NCBI RefSeq assembly: GCF_014269225.2
Contig: NZ_CP077097.1
Span: 4,103,001 to 4,167,000 of the forward strand
Length of the DNA: 64,000 nt
Source of the DNA: Pseudomonas anuradhapurensis
GTDB lineage: Bacteria; Pseudomonadota; Gammaproteobacteria; Pseudomonadales; Pseudomonadaceae
Reading direction: 5' to 3'
The notes under the pieces are model-generated. The model worked only from the letters and a program-made list of their open reading frames with translations, had not been told where the DNA came from and did not search any database. Positions 45,457-54,755 of this stretch are shown piece after piece (position 1 is the first letter of the stretch; the number at the start of each line of letters is the position of its first letter). The position numbers were made by a program, and so were the translations under genes.

Positions 45457-46023
45457 TCAGGTACGCGGCAGGGTGACGCCGCGCTGGCCCTGGTACTTGC
45501 CGCCACGGTCCTTGTACGACACTTCACATTCTTCGTCGGACTGCAGGAACAGCATCTGCGCCACCCCTTCGTTGGCGTAGATCTTGGCCGGCAACGTGGT
45601 GGTGTTGGAGAACTCCAGTGTCACGTGGCCTTCCCATTCGGGTTCGAGCGGGGTGACGTTGACGATGATGCCGCAACGGGCATAGGTGCTCTTGCCCAGG
45701 CAGATGGTCAGCACGTCACGCGGAATGCGGAAGTACTCGACGGTGCGCGCCAGGGCGAAGGAGTTCGGCGGGATGATGCAGACGTCGCTCTTGATGTCGA
45801 CGAAACTACCGGCATCGAAGTTCTTCGGGTCGACGGTGGCCGAGTTGATGTTGGTGAACACCTTGAATTCGTCGGCGCAGCGCACGTCGTAGCCGTAGCT
45901 GGAGACGCCGAAGGAAATTACCCGGTTGTCCTGCTCGCCGCGCACCTGGCGCTCGACGAACGGTTCGATCATGCCGTGTTCCTGCGCCATGCGGCGAATC
46001 CACTTGTCCGATTTGATGCTCAT
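45457..46023 (-). CDS. dcd: dCTP deaminase
   Basis: Dcd deaminates dCTP to dUTP, providing the dUMP precursor for dTTP. The 188-residue length is typical. Recognisable motifs are [14 protein letters not shown], the catalytic loop [11 protein letters not shown] with its Ser/Arg, the Glu in [13 protein letters not shown], and [17 protein letters not shown]. It is monocistronic and separated from csp by about 330 bases. Confidence 0.97.
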   Translation of the reverse strand: MSIKSDKWIRRMAQEHGMIEPFVERQVRGEQDNRVISFGVSSYGYDVRCADEFKVFTNINSATVDPKNFDAGSFVDIKSDVCIIPPNSFALARTVEYFRIPRDVLTICLGKSTYARCGIIVNVTPLEPEWEGHVTLEFSNTTTLPAKIYANEGVAQMLFLQSDEECEVSYKDRGGKYQGQRGVTLPRT

Positions 46024-46351
46024 GGCGGGATGTCCTAGAAGAGTTGCGAGGGGAAAAACCAGACGCGCATCTTACCGGTCCCCGCGCCCAGGTTAAAGTT
46101 CCATGCCTCATCCCGCGCCGGGCGGGGGTTTGCGCCGCCGTCGATCCGAATTCGCCTAAAGCGCCTTCTGACCATTGGCAGGTTGCGGAAAGTGGGGTAA
46201 GGTGACGCCACTGTGCTGCACGTGACACCGAGAATCTCTAGTTTGATGCACGATCCTGATCGGCCCATCGCTGAATTTTCTGCTCTCTTTGCGCTCAGTC
46301 CCGGGCAGGGTTTTTCCTGACCGTTATCAAATTGTCCAAGGAGACAGAAAA
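46024..46351. promoter_or_regulatory. Intergenic region, promoter and leader of the csp gene
   Basis: This 328-base gap separates divergent dcd and csp. It has no supported coding sequence. The last 80 bases are pyrimidine-rich and end in CCAAGGAGACAG before the csp ATG. A long leader would fit the cold-shock mRNA thermosensor of this family, but I see no specific motif. Confidence 0.45.
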
Positions 46352-46561
46352 ATGTCCAACCGTCAATCCGGTGTTGTTAAGTGGTTCAACGATGAGAAAG
46401 GCTACGGCTTCATCACCCCTCAGTCGGGCGATGACCTGTTCGTGCACTTCAAAGCCATCCAAGCTGACGGCTTCAAAACCCTGAAAGAAGGCCAGGCTGT
46501 TACTTTCGTCGCTACCCGCGGCCAGAAAGGCATGCAGGCTGAAGAAGTTCAGATCGCCTAA
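46352..46561 (+). CDS. CspA-family cold-shock protein
   Basis: This 69-residue single cold-shock domain (OB fold) protein has the RNA-binding motifs KGYGFITP and DLFVHFKAI and KWFNDEKG. These proteins bind single-stranded RNA/DNA and act as RNA chaperones. It starts with AAGGAG nine bases upstream and is followed by a strong terminator. Family member is not distinguished (CspA, CapA/CapB or others). Confidence 0.95.
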   Translation: MSNRQSGVVKWFNDEKGYGFITPQSGDDLFVHFKAIQADGFKTLKEGQAVTFVATRGQKGMQAEEVQIA

Positions 46562-46587
46562 GTCGATCGAGCTTTTTAGCTTTCAGA

Positions 46588-46614
46588 AAAACCCGCCTTC
46601 CGGCGGGTTTTTTT
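46588..46614 (+). terminator. Terminator of the csp gene
   Basis: AAACCCGCC-TTC-GGCGGGTTT stem followed by T residues, 27 bases after the stop codon. Confidence 0.85.
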
Positions 46615-46626
46615 ATGCCTGATGGG

Positions 46627-46700
46627 TTGAGCCTCGTAGCGCCTGGGAGAGCGAGCGCCGCGCGGGCGGCGCTCGCTCTCCCAGGCGCTACGAGGCTCAA
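46627..46700. repeat. Perfect 34-bp inverted repeat, family H2, copy 1
   Basis: Bases 46627-46660 are the exact complement of 46667-46700, with a six-base loop. The central part (GAGCGCCG ... CGGCGCTC) matches a second copy at 56678-56726, 40 of 49 bases identical. It separates the convergent csp and mrp genes. Confidence 0.85.
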
Positions 46701-46707
46701 GCCAACA

Positions 46708-47802
46708 TCAATCCTCGCTGATGGTAATGCTCGGCATTGCCGGTGCAGCCGCTTCCTGCAGCACGATCCGCGCCCCGACCTGGCGCGCCAGCTCCTGATA
46801 GACCATGGCGATCTGGCTTTCCGGCTCGGCGATGGCGGTCGGCTTGCCATTGTCGGCCTGTTCACGGATAAGCATCGACAGCGGCAACGAGGCCAGCAGG
46901 TCGACACCATACTGGCTCGCCAGCTTTTCGCCACCGCCTTCACCGAACAGGTGCTCGGCATGGCCGCAGTTCGAGCAGATGTGCACGGCCATGTTTTCCA
47001 CCACGCCCAGTACCGGGATGTTGACCTTGCGGAACATCTCCACGCCCTTCCTGGCATCCAGCAAGGCCAGGTCCTGCGGCGTAGTGACGATGACCGAGCC
47101 TGCCACCGGCACCTTCTGCGCCAGGGTCAGCTGGATATCACCGGTACCCGGCGGCATGTCGATCACCAGGTAGTCCAGGTCGTCCCAGGCAGTCTGGGTC
47201 ACCAGTTGCAGCAGCGCACCGGAAACCATCGGCCCGCGCCAGACCATCGGCGTGTTGTCGTCGGTGAGAAAGGCCATGGACATCACTTCCACGCCATGCG
47301 CCTTGATCGGCACGAACCACTTCTGGTCACGGATCTGCGGGCGGGTCCCTTCGGCGATACCGAACATCACGCCCTGGCTGGGGCCGTAGATATCGGCATC
47401 GAGAATACCCACCCGAGCACCTTCGCGGGCCAGGGCCAGGGCCAGGTTGGCCGCGGTGGTCGACTTGCCCACCCCGCCCTTGCCCGAGGCCACGGCGATG
47501 ATGTTCTTGACGTTGGCCATGGCCGGCACCTGGGCCTGGGCCTTGTGCGCGGCGACCACGCAATCGATCGACACCTGGACACTGCTGACGCCCGCGAGGT
47601 TGCCGATGGCGGTCTGCAGCACCTGGGCCCAGCCGTTCTTGAACAGCCCTGCGGCATAACCCAGCTGCAACTGCACGCTGACCTGGCCGCCCTGGATATC
47701 GATGGCGCGCACGCAGCCGGCGCTGACCGGATCCTGGTTCAGATAGGGGTCGGTGTACTGGCGAAGCACGCCTTCGACGGCGGCACGGGTGACGGCACTC
47801 AT
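46708..47802 (-). CDS. apbC: Iron-sulfur cluster carrier protein Mrp/ApbC
   Basis: This 364-residue cytosolic P-loop ATPase carries and transfers [4Fe-4S] clusters. An N-terminal MIP18-like domain (about 1-85) is followed by Walker A GKGGVGKS at residues 108-115, the Mrp signature SMAFLTDDNTPMVWRGPM and LDYLVIDMPPGTGD. The CxxC cluster ligands are in HICSNCGHA. The ATG at 47802 is preceded by GGGAG and matches the family N-terminus MSAVTRAAVEG. metG is divergent. Confidence 0.95.
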   Translation of the reverse strand: MSAVTRAAVEGVLRQYTDPYLNQDPVSAGCVRAIDIQGGQVSVQLQLGYAAGLFKNGWAQVLQTAIGNLAGVSSVQVSIDCVVAAHKAQAQVPAMANVKNIIAVASGKGGVGKSTTAANLALALAREGARVGILDADIYGPSQGVMFGIAEGTRPQIRDQKWFVPIKAHGVEVMSMAFLTDDNTPMVWRGPMVSGALLQLVTQTAWDDLDYLVIDMPPGTGDIQLTLAQKVPVAGSVIVTTPQDLALLDARKGVEMFRKVNIPVLGVVENMAVHICSNCGHAEHLFGEGGGEKLASQYGVDLLASLPLSMLIREQADNGKPTAIAEPESQIAMVYQELARQVGARIVLQEAAAPAMPSITISED

Positions 47803-47960
47803 GGAGACTCCCATTGGCAAACTGAATGTAAAACAGGCGCCTATCCTAACCCGTCAATCGTCAGCAGATGTGCATGCGGGGTGAAATATCTTCGCCAGCC
47901 CTTTATAGTGGCCGATCAACCTCATTTTTACTCCGTCGCCAGATAAGTAGCCGAGCCACC

Positions 47961-50000
47961 ATGTCCGAGCCACGTCAGATTCTCGTCACCAGCGCCTTGC
48001 CCTATGCCAACGGATCGATCCACCTTGGCCATATGCTCGAGTACATCCAGACAGACATGTGGGTCCGCTTCCAGAAGCTGCGCGGCAACCAGTGCATCTA
48101 TGTCTGCGCCGACGACGCCCACGGTTCGGCCATCATGCTGCGCGCCGAGAAGGAAGGCATCACCCCGGAGCAGCTAATCGCCAACGTCCAGGCCGAACAC
48201 AGCAGCGACTTTGCCGACTTCCTGGTGGACTTCGATAACTTCCACTCCACCCACAGCGAAGAGAACCGCGAGCTGTCGAGCCTGATCTACACGCGCCTGC
48301 GTGAAGCCGGGCACATCGCCACCCGTTCGGTGACCCAGTACTTCGACCCGGAAAAGGGCATGTTCCTCGCCGACCGGTTCATCAAGGGCACCTGCCCCAA
48401 GTGCGCCGCCGAAGACCAGTACGGCGACAACTGCGAAAAATGCGGCGCCACCTATGCGCCCACCGAACTGAAGAACCCCAAGTCGGCCATTTCCGGTGCC
48501 ACCCCGGTACTGCGTGATTCCCAGCACTTCTTCTTCAAGCTGCCGGACTTCCAGGCCATGCTGCAGCAGTGGACCCGCAGCGGCACGCTGCAGGATGCGG
48601 TGGCCAACAAGCTGGCCGAATGGCTGGACTCGGGCCTGCAGGAGTGGGACATCTCCCGCGATGCGCCGTATTTCGGCTTCGAGATCCCGGGCGAGCCCGG
48701 CAAATACTTTTACGTATGGCTGGATGCACCGATCGGCTACATGGCCAGCTTCAAGAACCTCTGCGCACGCCGCCCGGAGCTGGACTTCGATGCCTTCTGG
48801 AACGAGGGCTCCAAGGCCGAGCTGTACCACTTCATCGGCAAGGACATCGTCAACTTCCACGCCCTGTTCTGGCCGGCCATGCTCGAAGGCGCCGGCTTCC
48901 GCAAGCCGACTGCGGTCAATGTCCACGGCTACCTGACCGTGAACGGCGCCAAGATGTCCAAGTCGCGTGGCACCTTCATCAAGGCCCGCACCTACCTCGA
49001 CCACCTGCAGCCCGAATACCTGCGTTACTACTACGCGGCCAAACTGGGCCGTGGCGTCGATGACCTGGACCTGAACCTGGAAGACTTCGTGCAGAAGGTC
49101 AACTCCGACCTGGTCGGCAAGGTGGTCAACATCGCCAGCCGCTGCGCCGGTTTCATTCACAAGGGCAATGCAGGCGTGATGGTTGCTGGCGATGCCGCAC
49201 CCGAGCTGAGCGAAGCCTTCCTGGCGGCCGCCCCGTCGATCGCCGAGGCCTATGAAGGCCGCGACTTCGGCCGTGCCATGCGCGAGATCATGGCACTGGC
49301 TGACCGCGCCAACGCCTGGATCGCCGACAAGGCGCCGTGGTCGCTGGCCAAACAGGAAGGCAAGCAGGATGAAGTGCAGGCCATCTGCGCCCAGGGCATC
49401 AACCTGTTCCGCCAACTGGTGATCTTCCTCAAGCCGGTGCTGCCAGTGCTGGCTGCCGACGCCGAAGCCTTCCTCAACGTGGCCCCGTTGACCTGGAACG
49501 ACCACCAGTCGCGCCTGGAAAACCACCAGCTGAACCCGTTCAAAGCGCTGATGAGCCGCATCGAGCCAGCCAAGGTCGAAGCCATGGTCGCCGCCAGCAA
49601 GGAAGACCTGTTGGCCGCCGAAGCCAAGGCCCCGGTCGGCAACGGCGAGCTGGCCAAGGACCCACTGTCGGCGGAAATCGAATTCGATACCTTCGCAGCC
49701 GTCGACCTGCGCGTAGCCCTTATCGTCAAGGCCGAAGCCGTACCGGGTGCCGACAAGCTGCTGCAACTGACCCTGGACATCGGCGACGAGCGCCGCAACG
49801 TGTTCTCGGGCATCAAGTCGGCCTACCCTGACCCGTCCAAGCTGGAAGGTCGCCTGACCATGATGGTGGCCAACCTCAAACCGCGGAAGATGCGCTTCGG
49901 CGTCTCCGAGGGCATGGTCATGGCGGCAGGCCCTGGCGGTGAAGAGATCTACCTGCTGAGCCCGGACAGCGGCGCCAAGCCAGGCCAGCGCATCAAGTAA
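47961..50000 (+). CDS. metG: Methionyl-tRNA synthetase
   Basis: MetG charges tRNA-Met in the cytosol. The 679 residues contain HLGH at 21-24, a zinc knuckle with [19 protein letters not shown] and KMSKS at residues 331-335. A C-terminal tRNA-binding (EMAP/Trbp111) domain (about 575-679) contains [15 protein letters not shown]. The ATG at 47961 matches the family start. A REP pair follows. Confidence 0.98.
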   Translation: MSEPRQILVTSALPYANGSIHLGHMLEYIQTDMWVRFQKLRGNQCIYVCADDAHGSAIMLRAEKEGITPEQLIANVQAEHSSDFADFLVDFDNFHSTHSEENRELSSLIYTRLREAGHIATRSVTQYFDPEKGMFLADRFIKGTCPKCAAEDQYGDNCEKCGATYAPTELKNPKSAISGATPVLRDSQHFFFKLPDFQAMLQQWTRSGTLQDAVANKLAEWLDSGLQEWDISRDAPYFGFEIPGEPGKYFYVWLDAPIGYMASFKNLCARRPELDFDAFWNEGSKAELYHFIGKDIVNFHALFWPAMLEGAGFRKPTAVNVHGYLTVNGAKMSKSRGTFIKARTYLDHLQPEYLRYYYAAKLGRGVDDLDLNLEDFVQKVNSDLVGKVVNIASRCAGFIHKGNAGVMVAGDAAPELSEAFLAAAPSIAEAYEGRDFGRAMREIMALADRANAWIADKAPWSLAKQEGKQDEVQAICAQGINLFRQLVIFLKPVLPVLAADAEAFLNVAPLTWNDHQSRLENHQLNPFKALMSRIEPAKVEAMVAASKEDLLAAEAKAPVGNGELAKDPLSAEIEFDTFAAVDLRVALIVKAEAVPGADKLLQLTLDIGDERRNVFSGIKSAYPDPSKLEGRLTMMVANLKPRKMRFGVSEGMVMAAGPGGEEIYLLSPDSGAKPGQRIK

Positions 50001-50012
50001 CCGGACGTGCCG

Positions 50013-50115
50013 GGGGGCTGCTGCGCAGCCCATCGCGACCCAGGGCCGCCCCTCCAGAAGATCACGTGTCCCTGTAGGAGCGGTCTTGTGTCGCAATGGG
50101 CCGCAAGGCGGCCCC
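50013..50115. repeat. Inverted REP pair after metG
   Basis: A forward REP (50013-50055, GGGGCTGCTGCGCAGCCC core) and a reverse REP (50072-50115) face each other across about 17 bases. The forward unit has the diverged tail CGCGACCCAGGGCCGCCCCT. Confidence 0.75.
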
Positions 50116-50168
50116 ACACTCTCTTCCAAACCCGGACAATCGCCGCGATTCCCGGCTATCGTCATGTC

Positions 50169-50702
50169 ATGAGCGATTACCTTCTGGTCCTGATCAGTGC
50201 CGCGCTGGTCAATCACCTATGCTTGTCACCACCGCCGGGCCCCAGGCTGCACCTGCATGTGCATGGCCTTGCCTGCGCGCTATGCATCGCACTGGGAGTG
50301 GTCGGCGCAAGGCTCGCGATGCCCCTGCTGGGCGAAGGTCTTGAGCTGTTCCTGCTGTTGCCCTGGCTGGCACTGCTCGCCTGGGGTGTGCCGTGGCTGC
50401 TGGCACGCTGGCAACCCGCCTGGCCAGTGGCGCAACTGCCCGCGCTACTACTGAGCAACGCGGCGGTGCTCGGGTTGGCCCTGCAACAGGCAAGCGACGA
50501 AGACACCGGGTTCGCCACCTTGCTGCAAGGGCTGCTGGCCGGCGCCAGCTTCTGGCTGGCGCTGGTCTTGTTCGCCGACCTGCGCCAGCGCTGCAGCCAC
50601 GCCGACATCCCTGGCGTTCTGCGCGGCCTGCCGATCGAGTTGCTCGGTGCCGGGGTGATGGCCATGGCATTTTCCGGCTTCAACGGATTGTTCAGCCAAT
50701 GA
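50169..50702 (+). CDS. RnfA-like membrane subunit lacking conserved cysteines
   Basis: This 177-residue inner-membrane protein begins MSDYLLVLISAALVN, as RnfA/RsxA does, and ends ADIPGVLRGLPIELLGAGVM, matching the canonical C-terminus. However the segment that should read NNFVLVKFLGLCPFMG is NHLCLSPPPGP, and the TTNCAVLG loop is SNAAVLG with Ala98 in place of the Cys. Both Cys residues help hold a membrane [2Fe-2S] cluster with RnfE in canonical complexes. It is therefore probably a divergent RnfA that cannot bind that cluster. It overlaps the rnfD gene by four bases. Confidence 0.8.
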   Translation: MSDYLLVLISAALVNHLCLSPPPGPRLHLHVHGLACALCIALGVVGARLAMPLLGEGLELFLLLPWLALLAWGVPWLLARWQPAWPVAQLPALLLSNAAVLGLALQQASDEDTGFATLLQGLLAGASFWLALVLFADLRQRCSHADIPGVLRGLPIELLGAGVMAMAFSGFNGLFSQ

Positions 50703-51673
50703 GCGCCAAGCCCGACCCGCGGCTGCGCACCAGCATGGGCCTGGTGTTGCTGGCCTGCGTACCCGGCTTGCTGGTCTTGTCATGGCTACATGGCTGGGGG
50801 TTGCTGCTGAACCTGTTGCTGTGCGCCAGTGCCGCAATGCTGTGCGAAGCCCTGTTGCTGCGGTTGCGCGGGCAAGCGCCGAGCCCCGCGCTGAACGACG
50901 GCAGCGCCCTGGTAACTGCCGTACTGTTGGCCGCCGCACTGCCCACCCAGGCGCCCTGGTGGCTACCGGTGACCGCCGCCAGCATTGCCATCGGTATCGG
51001 CAAGCAGGCCTTCGGCGGGGTCGGGCGCAACCTGTTCAATCCGGCCATGGTCGGTTATGTCTTCGTGCTGCTGAGCTTCCCGTTGCAAATGAACCATTGG
51101 CCCGAGCCGGCACCCGGCCTGCTCGACAGCCTGCAACAAGTCTTCGCCGGCGGCGAACAGATCGATGCCTGGGCCCGGCCGACACTGCTCGATGGCCTGC
51201 GCCACAATCGCAGCCTGACCATCGATGAGCTGTTCGCCAGCCACCCGGGCTTTGGCAGCATCGGCGGGCGTGGCAGCGAATGGGTGAACCTGGCGTTCCT
51301 GTTCGGCGGCCTGTTCCTGCTGCAGCGCAAGGTAATCAGCTGGCATGCGCCGGCTGGCTTGCTCGCAGGCCTGCTGCTTTTCAGCCTGCTGGGCTGGAAC
51401 GGATCGGGCTCGGACTCCAACGGCTCGCCCTTGCTGCACCTGTTTTCCGGCTCGACCATGATGGCCGCCTTCTTCATCGCCACCGAACCGGTGTCCGGCC
51501 CCCGGCATGAGTGGGCCAGGCTGCTGTTCGGCGTGGGTGCGGGTTTGCTGATCTACCTGATCCGCACCTGGGGCAGCTATCCGGATGGCACGGCGTTCGC
51601 CATCCTGCTGATGAACCTCCTGGCGCCGAGCCTTGAGCGCCTGGCGGCGCAGCGCCAGCAGGTTGCCCGATGA
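50699..51673 (+). CDS. RnfD-like membrane subunit
   Basis: This 324-residue integral membrane protein shows RnfD/NqrB features: LNDGSALVTAVLLAAALP, KQAFGGVGRNLFNPAMVGYV and the C-terminal LFSGSTMMAAFFIATEPVS. The covalent FMN site of RnfD (D-x-x-S-x-A-T) is represented by DAWARPT, so Asp and Thr162 are kept but the middle residues differ. FMN attachment is therefore possible but doubtful. It follows the RnfA-like gene directly; the rnfB and rnfC genes that normally lie between them are absent. Confidence 0.85.
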   Translation: MSAKPDPRLRTSMGLVLLACVPGLLVLSWLHGWGLLLNLLLCASAAMLCEALLLRLRGQAPSPALNDGSALVTAVLLAAALPTQAPWWLPVTAASIAIGIGKQAFGGVGRNLFNPAMVGYVFVLLSFPLQMNHWPEPAPGLLDSLQQVFAGGEQIDAWARPTLLDGLRHNRSLTIDELFASHPGFGSIGGRGSEWVNLAFLFGGLFLLQRKVISWHAPAGLLAGLLLFSLLGWNGSGSDSNGSPLLHLFSGSTMMAAFFIATEPVSGPRHEWARLLFGVGAGLLIYLIRTWGSYPDGTAFAILLMNLLAPSLERLAAQRQQVAR

Positions 51674-52272
51674 ATCGCCTGGTTCGCGATACAGCACTGT
51701 TGCTGGTGATTGCAGCACTGGCCTTGTCGGCCACCCTGGCCTGGCGGCATTGGACAAGTCCGGTCATCGCCGATGCAGCGAAACAGCTGCAAGGTCGTCA
51801 ACGGCTGGCGGTGTTGCCTGACGGCAGCTACGACAACCAGCCACTGGACAATCCACTGTCCAGGCCCGCCGCACAGCGAGCAAACAGCCGCATCCTGGCG
51901 GCTTACCGGGCCACGCTGGCGGGAAAACCGGCCGCCATCATTCTGGTTACCCAGACCCAAGGCTATGCCGGCCCGATCGTGCTGAGCGTCGCTATCAGCA
52001 CAGACGGTCGGCTGATCGGCAGCCAGGTACTCGAACAACAGGAAAGCCCCGGGCTGGGAGCACGCCTGGGGGACCCACAGGTGAACTGGTTAGGGCAATT
52101 TGCCAGTCGACAGCTGGGCGACCATTGGGCGCTGAAACGTGACCAGGGCGACTTCGACCAGTTGGCCGGCGCCACCGTGACCTCACGCGCAGTGATCAGC
52201 GCACTGCAAGAAGCGCTCGGTTATTTCGACGAGCAGCGCAACGTGCTGCTGGAGGGCACCCAGGATGAATAG
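51670..52272 (+). CDS. rnfG: RnfG-like periplasmic flavoprotein subunit
   Basis: This 200-residue protein has an N-terminal membrane anchor (about residues 8-25) and a periplasmic FMN-binding domain. The covalent FMN site is DQLAGATVTS with Thr169; the S/T usually before GAT is Ala. The QGYAGPIVLSVAIS and QQESPGLGARLGD segments are typical RnfG. ApbE attaches FMN to RnfG; no apbE flavin-transferase gene is in the window. It overlaps rnfD by four bases. Confidence 0.85.
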   Translation: MNRLVRDTALLLVIAALALSATLAWRHWTSPVIADAAKQLQGRQRLAVLPDGSYDNQPLDNPLSRPAAQRANSRILAAYRATLAGKPAAIILVTQTQGYAGPIVLSVAISTDGRLIGSQVLEQQESPGLGARLGDPQVNWLGQFASRQLGDHWALKRDQGDFDQLAGATVTSRAVISALQEALGYFDEQRNVLLEGTQDE

Positions 52273-52789
52273 GTTCCATCTGCTTGGCACAAGCCTGGTG
52301 CCGCTGCTGGGCGCCACCCGGACACTGAGCGAAGGCGCTACCATCGGTGTGTGCGCGGTGTTGATGAGCGGCCTGCACCAGTTGCTGCTAGCGCCTCTGC
52401 GCCACAGGCTTGCCGGGTGGGCGCTCATGCTGGCCAGCCTGCTGTTGCTGGCGGCGCTGGCCAGTTGCCTGCAACTGGCGCTGCGTGCCTGGCTGCTACC
52501 GCTGGCACTCGCCCTCGGCCACTACCCCGCGTTGCTGTGCGTGCAATGCCTGGCCACCGACCACTTGCTGCCCATCCAAGGGCGCTGGCGTCTGCTTGCC
52601 AGGTACCTTGCCGCATTGCTTGCCAGCTGCCTGTTGCTCGGTGCCAGCCGGCAATGGCTGGCGGAGATTGCCGGCCTGCACCTGGCCAACCTGGCCCCCG
52701 GCGCCCTGATACTGCTCGGACTGCTGTGGGCCTTGTACAATCGCCTGCATACGGGCCCTGCCCACCCACGTCGTCAAGGAACGCCCTGA
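52265..52789 (+). CDS. RnfE-like membrane subunit, shortened
   Basis: This 174-residue membrane protein (canonical RnfE about 230) aligns with the first RnfE segment as LLGTSLVPLLGATRTL against LLGLCPLLAVTSTA, so the cluster Cys is Val12. The C-terminal LAPGALILLGLLWAL matches PPGAFIGLGLMLA. A Cys-rich stretch LLCVQC stands near the second canonical Cys. It overlaps rnfG by eight bases and is followed by nth, the usual rnf gene order. Confidence 0.7.
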   Translation: MNRFHLLGTSLVPLLGATRTLSEGATIGVCAVLMSGLHQLLLAPLRHRLAGWALMLASLLLLAALASCLQLALRAWLLPLALALGHYPALLCVQCLATDHLLPIQGRWRLLARYLAALLASCLLLGASRQWLAEIAGLHLANLAPGALILLGLLWALYNRLHTGPAHPRRQGTP

Positions 52790-52793
52790 TTTC

Positions 52794-53432
52794 ATGAATG
52801 CCGCCAAACGCCTGGAGATCTTTCGCAGGCTGCACGAAGACAACCCCGAGCCGAAGACCGAACTGGCCTACTCCACCCCGTTCGAACTGCTGGTCGCCGT
52901 GACCCTGTCCGCGCAAGCCACCGACGTGGGCGTCAACAAGGCCACTGCCCGCCTGTTTCCGGTCGCCAACACCCCCGAAGCCATCCATGCCCTGGGCGTC
53001 GAAGGCCTGAGCGAGTACATCAAGACCATCGGCCTGTATAACAGCAAGGCGAAAAACGTCATCGAGGCCTGTCGGCTGCTGATCGAGCGCCATGGCGGCC
53101 AGGTACCGCAGACCCGCGAAGCGCTGGAGGCGTTGCCTGGCGTAGGCCGCAAGACCGCCAACGTGGTGCTGAACACCGCGTTTCGCCAACCGACCATGGC
53201 GGTGGATACCCATATCTTCAGGGTCAGCAACCGCACAGGCATCGCGCCAGGCAAGACGGTGCTGGAAGTGGAGAAAAAGCTGATCAAGTTCGTCCCCAAG
53301 GAGTACCTGCTCGACGCCCACCACTGGTTGATCCTGCACGGGCGCTATGTGTGCCAGGCCCGTAAACCAAGGTGCGGCAGCTGCCGCATCGAAGATCTGT
53401 GCGAGTACAAGCACAAGACTTCAAACGATTGA
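52794..53432 (+). CDS. nth: Endonuclease III
   Basis: Nth is a DNA glycosylase/AP lyase that removes oxidised pyrimidines. The 212 residues show the helix-hairpin-helix LPGVGRKTANVV with catalytic Lys120 and the Asp138 in AVDTH, and the [4Fe-4S] ligands Cys187, Cys194, Cys197 and Cys203. All match E. coli numbering. In P. aeruginosa nth also follows rnfE. Confidence 0.98.
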   Translation: MNAAKRLEIFRRLHEDNPEPKTELAYSTPFELLVAVTLSAQATDVGVNKATARLFPVANTPEAIHALGVEGLSEYIKTIGLYNSKAKNVIEACRLLIERHGGQVPQTREALEALPGVGRKTANVVLNTAFRQPTMAVDTHIFRVSNRTGIAPGKTVLEVEKKLIKFVPKEYLLDAHHWLILHGRYVCQARKPRCGSCRIEDLCEYKHKTSND

Positions 53433-53536
53433 GTCAATAGACAAAAACCACGCGCAGCGATTGAAAAAATCTTTTTTACCAGAGTCTGCTTTCTGGTTAT
53501 AAGGACGGCCAATGGCCCCTTGGCTTGGAGCGACTC

Positions 53537-53713
53537 ATGAGTAGCGATAAAGACGACCTGTCGATCGAAGATGATTTTGTTGCCGCAGAGGATGAAGCGG
53601 AACCCCCGGTGGAAATCGCAAAGACCAACCTCAGCAAACGCCGCACCATTGACAACATGCTGGAAGAAAGGCGCCTGCAGAAACAGCTGGCCGATTTCGA
53701 CTACGACCTGTAG
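53537..53713 (+). CDS. PA3496-type small acidic protein
   Basis: This 58-residue protein is MSSDKDDLSIEDDF, an acidic N-terminal half, then NLSKRRTIDNMLEERRLQKQ. It matches the PA3496-type proteins that follow nth in Pseudomonas, whose function is unclear (an envelope-integrity role has been suggested for the family). No signal peptide is evident. Confidence 0.75.
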   Translation: MSSDKDDLSIEDDFVAAEDEAEPPVEIAKTNLSKRRTIDNMLEERRLQKQLADFDYDL

Positions 53714-53770
53714 GCGCAAGGCCTGCAACGCTGGCAAAGCCTCCGGGCTGGAGGCTTTGCGGCCTGGCGC

Positions 53771-54394
53771 TCAGTTCAGCCCATGACGCTGCGCCAGCTC
53801 GATCAGATCGACCAGCGACCGTGCATTGAGCTTGAGCAACAGGCGTGATTTGTAGGTACTGACCGTCTTGTTGCTGAGGAACATGCTGTCGGCAATCTCC
53901 TTGTTCGAACGCCCTCTCGCCAGCTGTTGCAACACCGTCATCTCGCGTGCCGAGAGGCGGTTGACCATATCCGTCTCGCTCCCTCCTCCCTTGCCACGTG
54001 ACGCATGCAGGGCCTGGTTGGGGAAATAGCTGTAGCCCGACAACACGGCCTTGATGGCGCTCAGCAGTTCGGTGAGCTCCTGCTGCTTGCACACATACCC
54101 TGCAGCCCCTGCCTGCATGCAACGCATCGAGAAATTGCCGGGCGCCTGCGACGTCAGTACCAGCACTTTGCTGCCAGGGCTGAAGGTGGTCATGCGGGCG
54201 ATGACCTCCAGCCCGTCCAGTTTCGGGATGCCGATATCCAGCACCACGATATCCGGCAGGTGCTGGCGAGTCAGCTGCAGCGCAGCCACGCCGTTGTCGG
54301 TCTCCGCCACGACGTCATAACCATGCCGCTCCATCAGCATGCGCACGGCCAGGCGTATGACCGGATGATCATCCACGATGAGCACTTTATTCAT
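53771..54394 (-). CDS. BvgA/EvgA-type LuxR-family response regulator
   Basis: This 207-residue response regulator has a receiver domain (1-120) with acidic Asp8/Asp9 and phosphoacceptor Asp53 (VVLDIGIPKLDGLEVIARM). A C-terminal NarL/LuxR HTH follows, with LSAREMTVLQQLARGRSNKE and VSTYKSRLLLKL. The whole receiver strongly resembles BvgA. There is no sensor kinase adjacent, so the partner is elsewhere. The ATG at 54394 gives the family start MNKVLIVDDHP; its ribosome site is weak. Confidence 0.9.
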   Translation of the reverse strand: MNKVLIVDDHPVIRLAVRMLMERHGYDVVAETDNGVAALQLTRQHLPDIVVLDIGIPKLDGLEVIARMTTFSPGSKVLVLTSQAPGNFSMRCMQAGAAGYVCKQQELTELLSAIKAVLSGYSYFPNQALHASRGKGGGSETDMVNRLSAREMTVLQQLARGRSNKEIADSMFLSNKTVSTYKSRLLLKLNARSLVDLIELAQRHGLN

Positions 54395-54755
54395 GCGATA
54401 TCCATTCATTGTTCTGCTTTGGCACGCCACGATAACCGACAGAACGCGGGATGGCGCGACGATTTGCCGAAGAAACAGATGAACAGATGAAACCTACAAT
54501 ACTTACAGAAATTTCCTACACATAACTACTACGCCTGTAACAACAAACTTCCTGAATAAGGAAGTAAATACTATTCCCCGTCTTTCAACACCCCATTCAA
54601 GGCCACTCTTCCCGTTGAGAAGTTTCAACCCGGGCCATTGAAAAATCCTCGTCGCCGCACCGGACAGCGATGATTCGTCGCCGGGGAAACAGTCCAGTCT
54701 TCAGTTGAGCAGCACAGTAAGGCAACAATGGGTGAAAACGCCGGAGACAGCCCTC
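54395..54755. promoter_or_regulatory. AT-rich divergent control region
   Basis: This 361-base gap lies between the response regulator and the divergent membrane protein gene. It includes the hairpin 54547-54565, a TTTCCTA heptad at 54512-54518 and TTTCAA/TTGAAA inverted hexamers at 54623-54643. I see no gene in it. The AT content exceeds the rest of the window. Confidence 0.5.
54547..54565. promoter_or_regulatory. Inverted repeat, possible response regulator site
   Basis: ACTTCC-TGAATAA-GGAAGT is a 6-bp inverted repeat with a seven-base spacer. BvgA-family sites are inverted TTTCCTA-like heptads, so this and the TTTCCTA at 54512 could bind the adjacent regulator. Confidence 0.35.
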
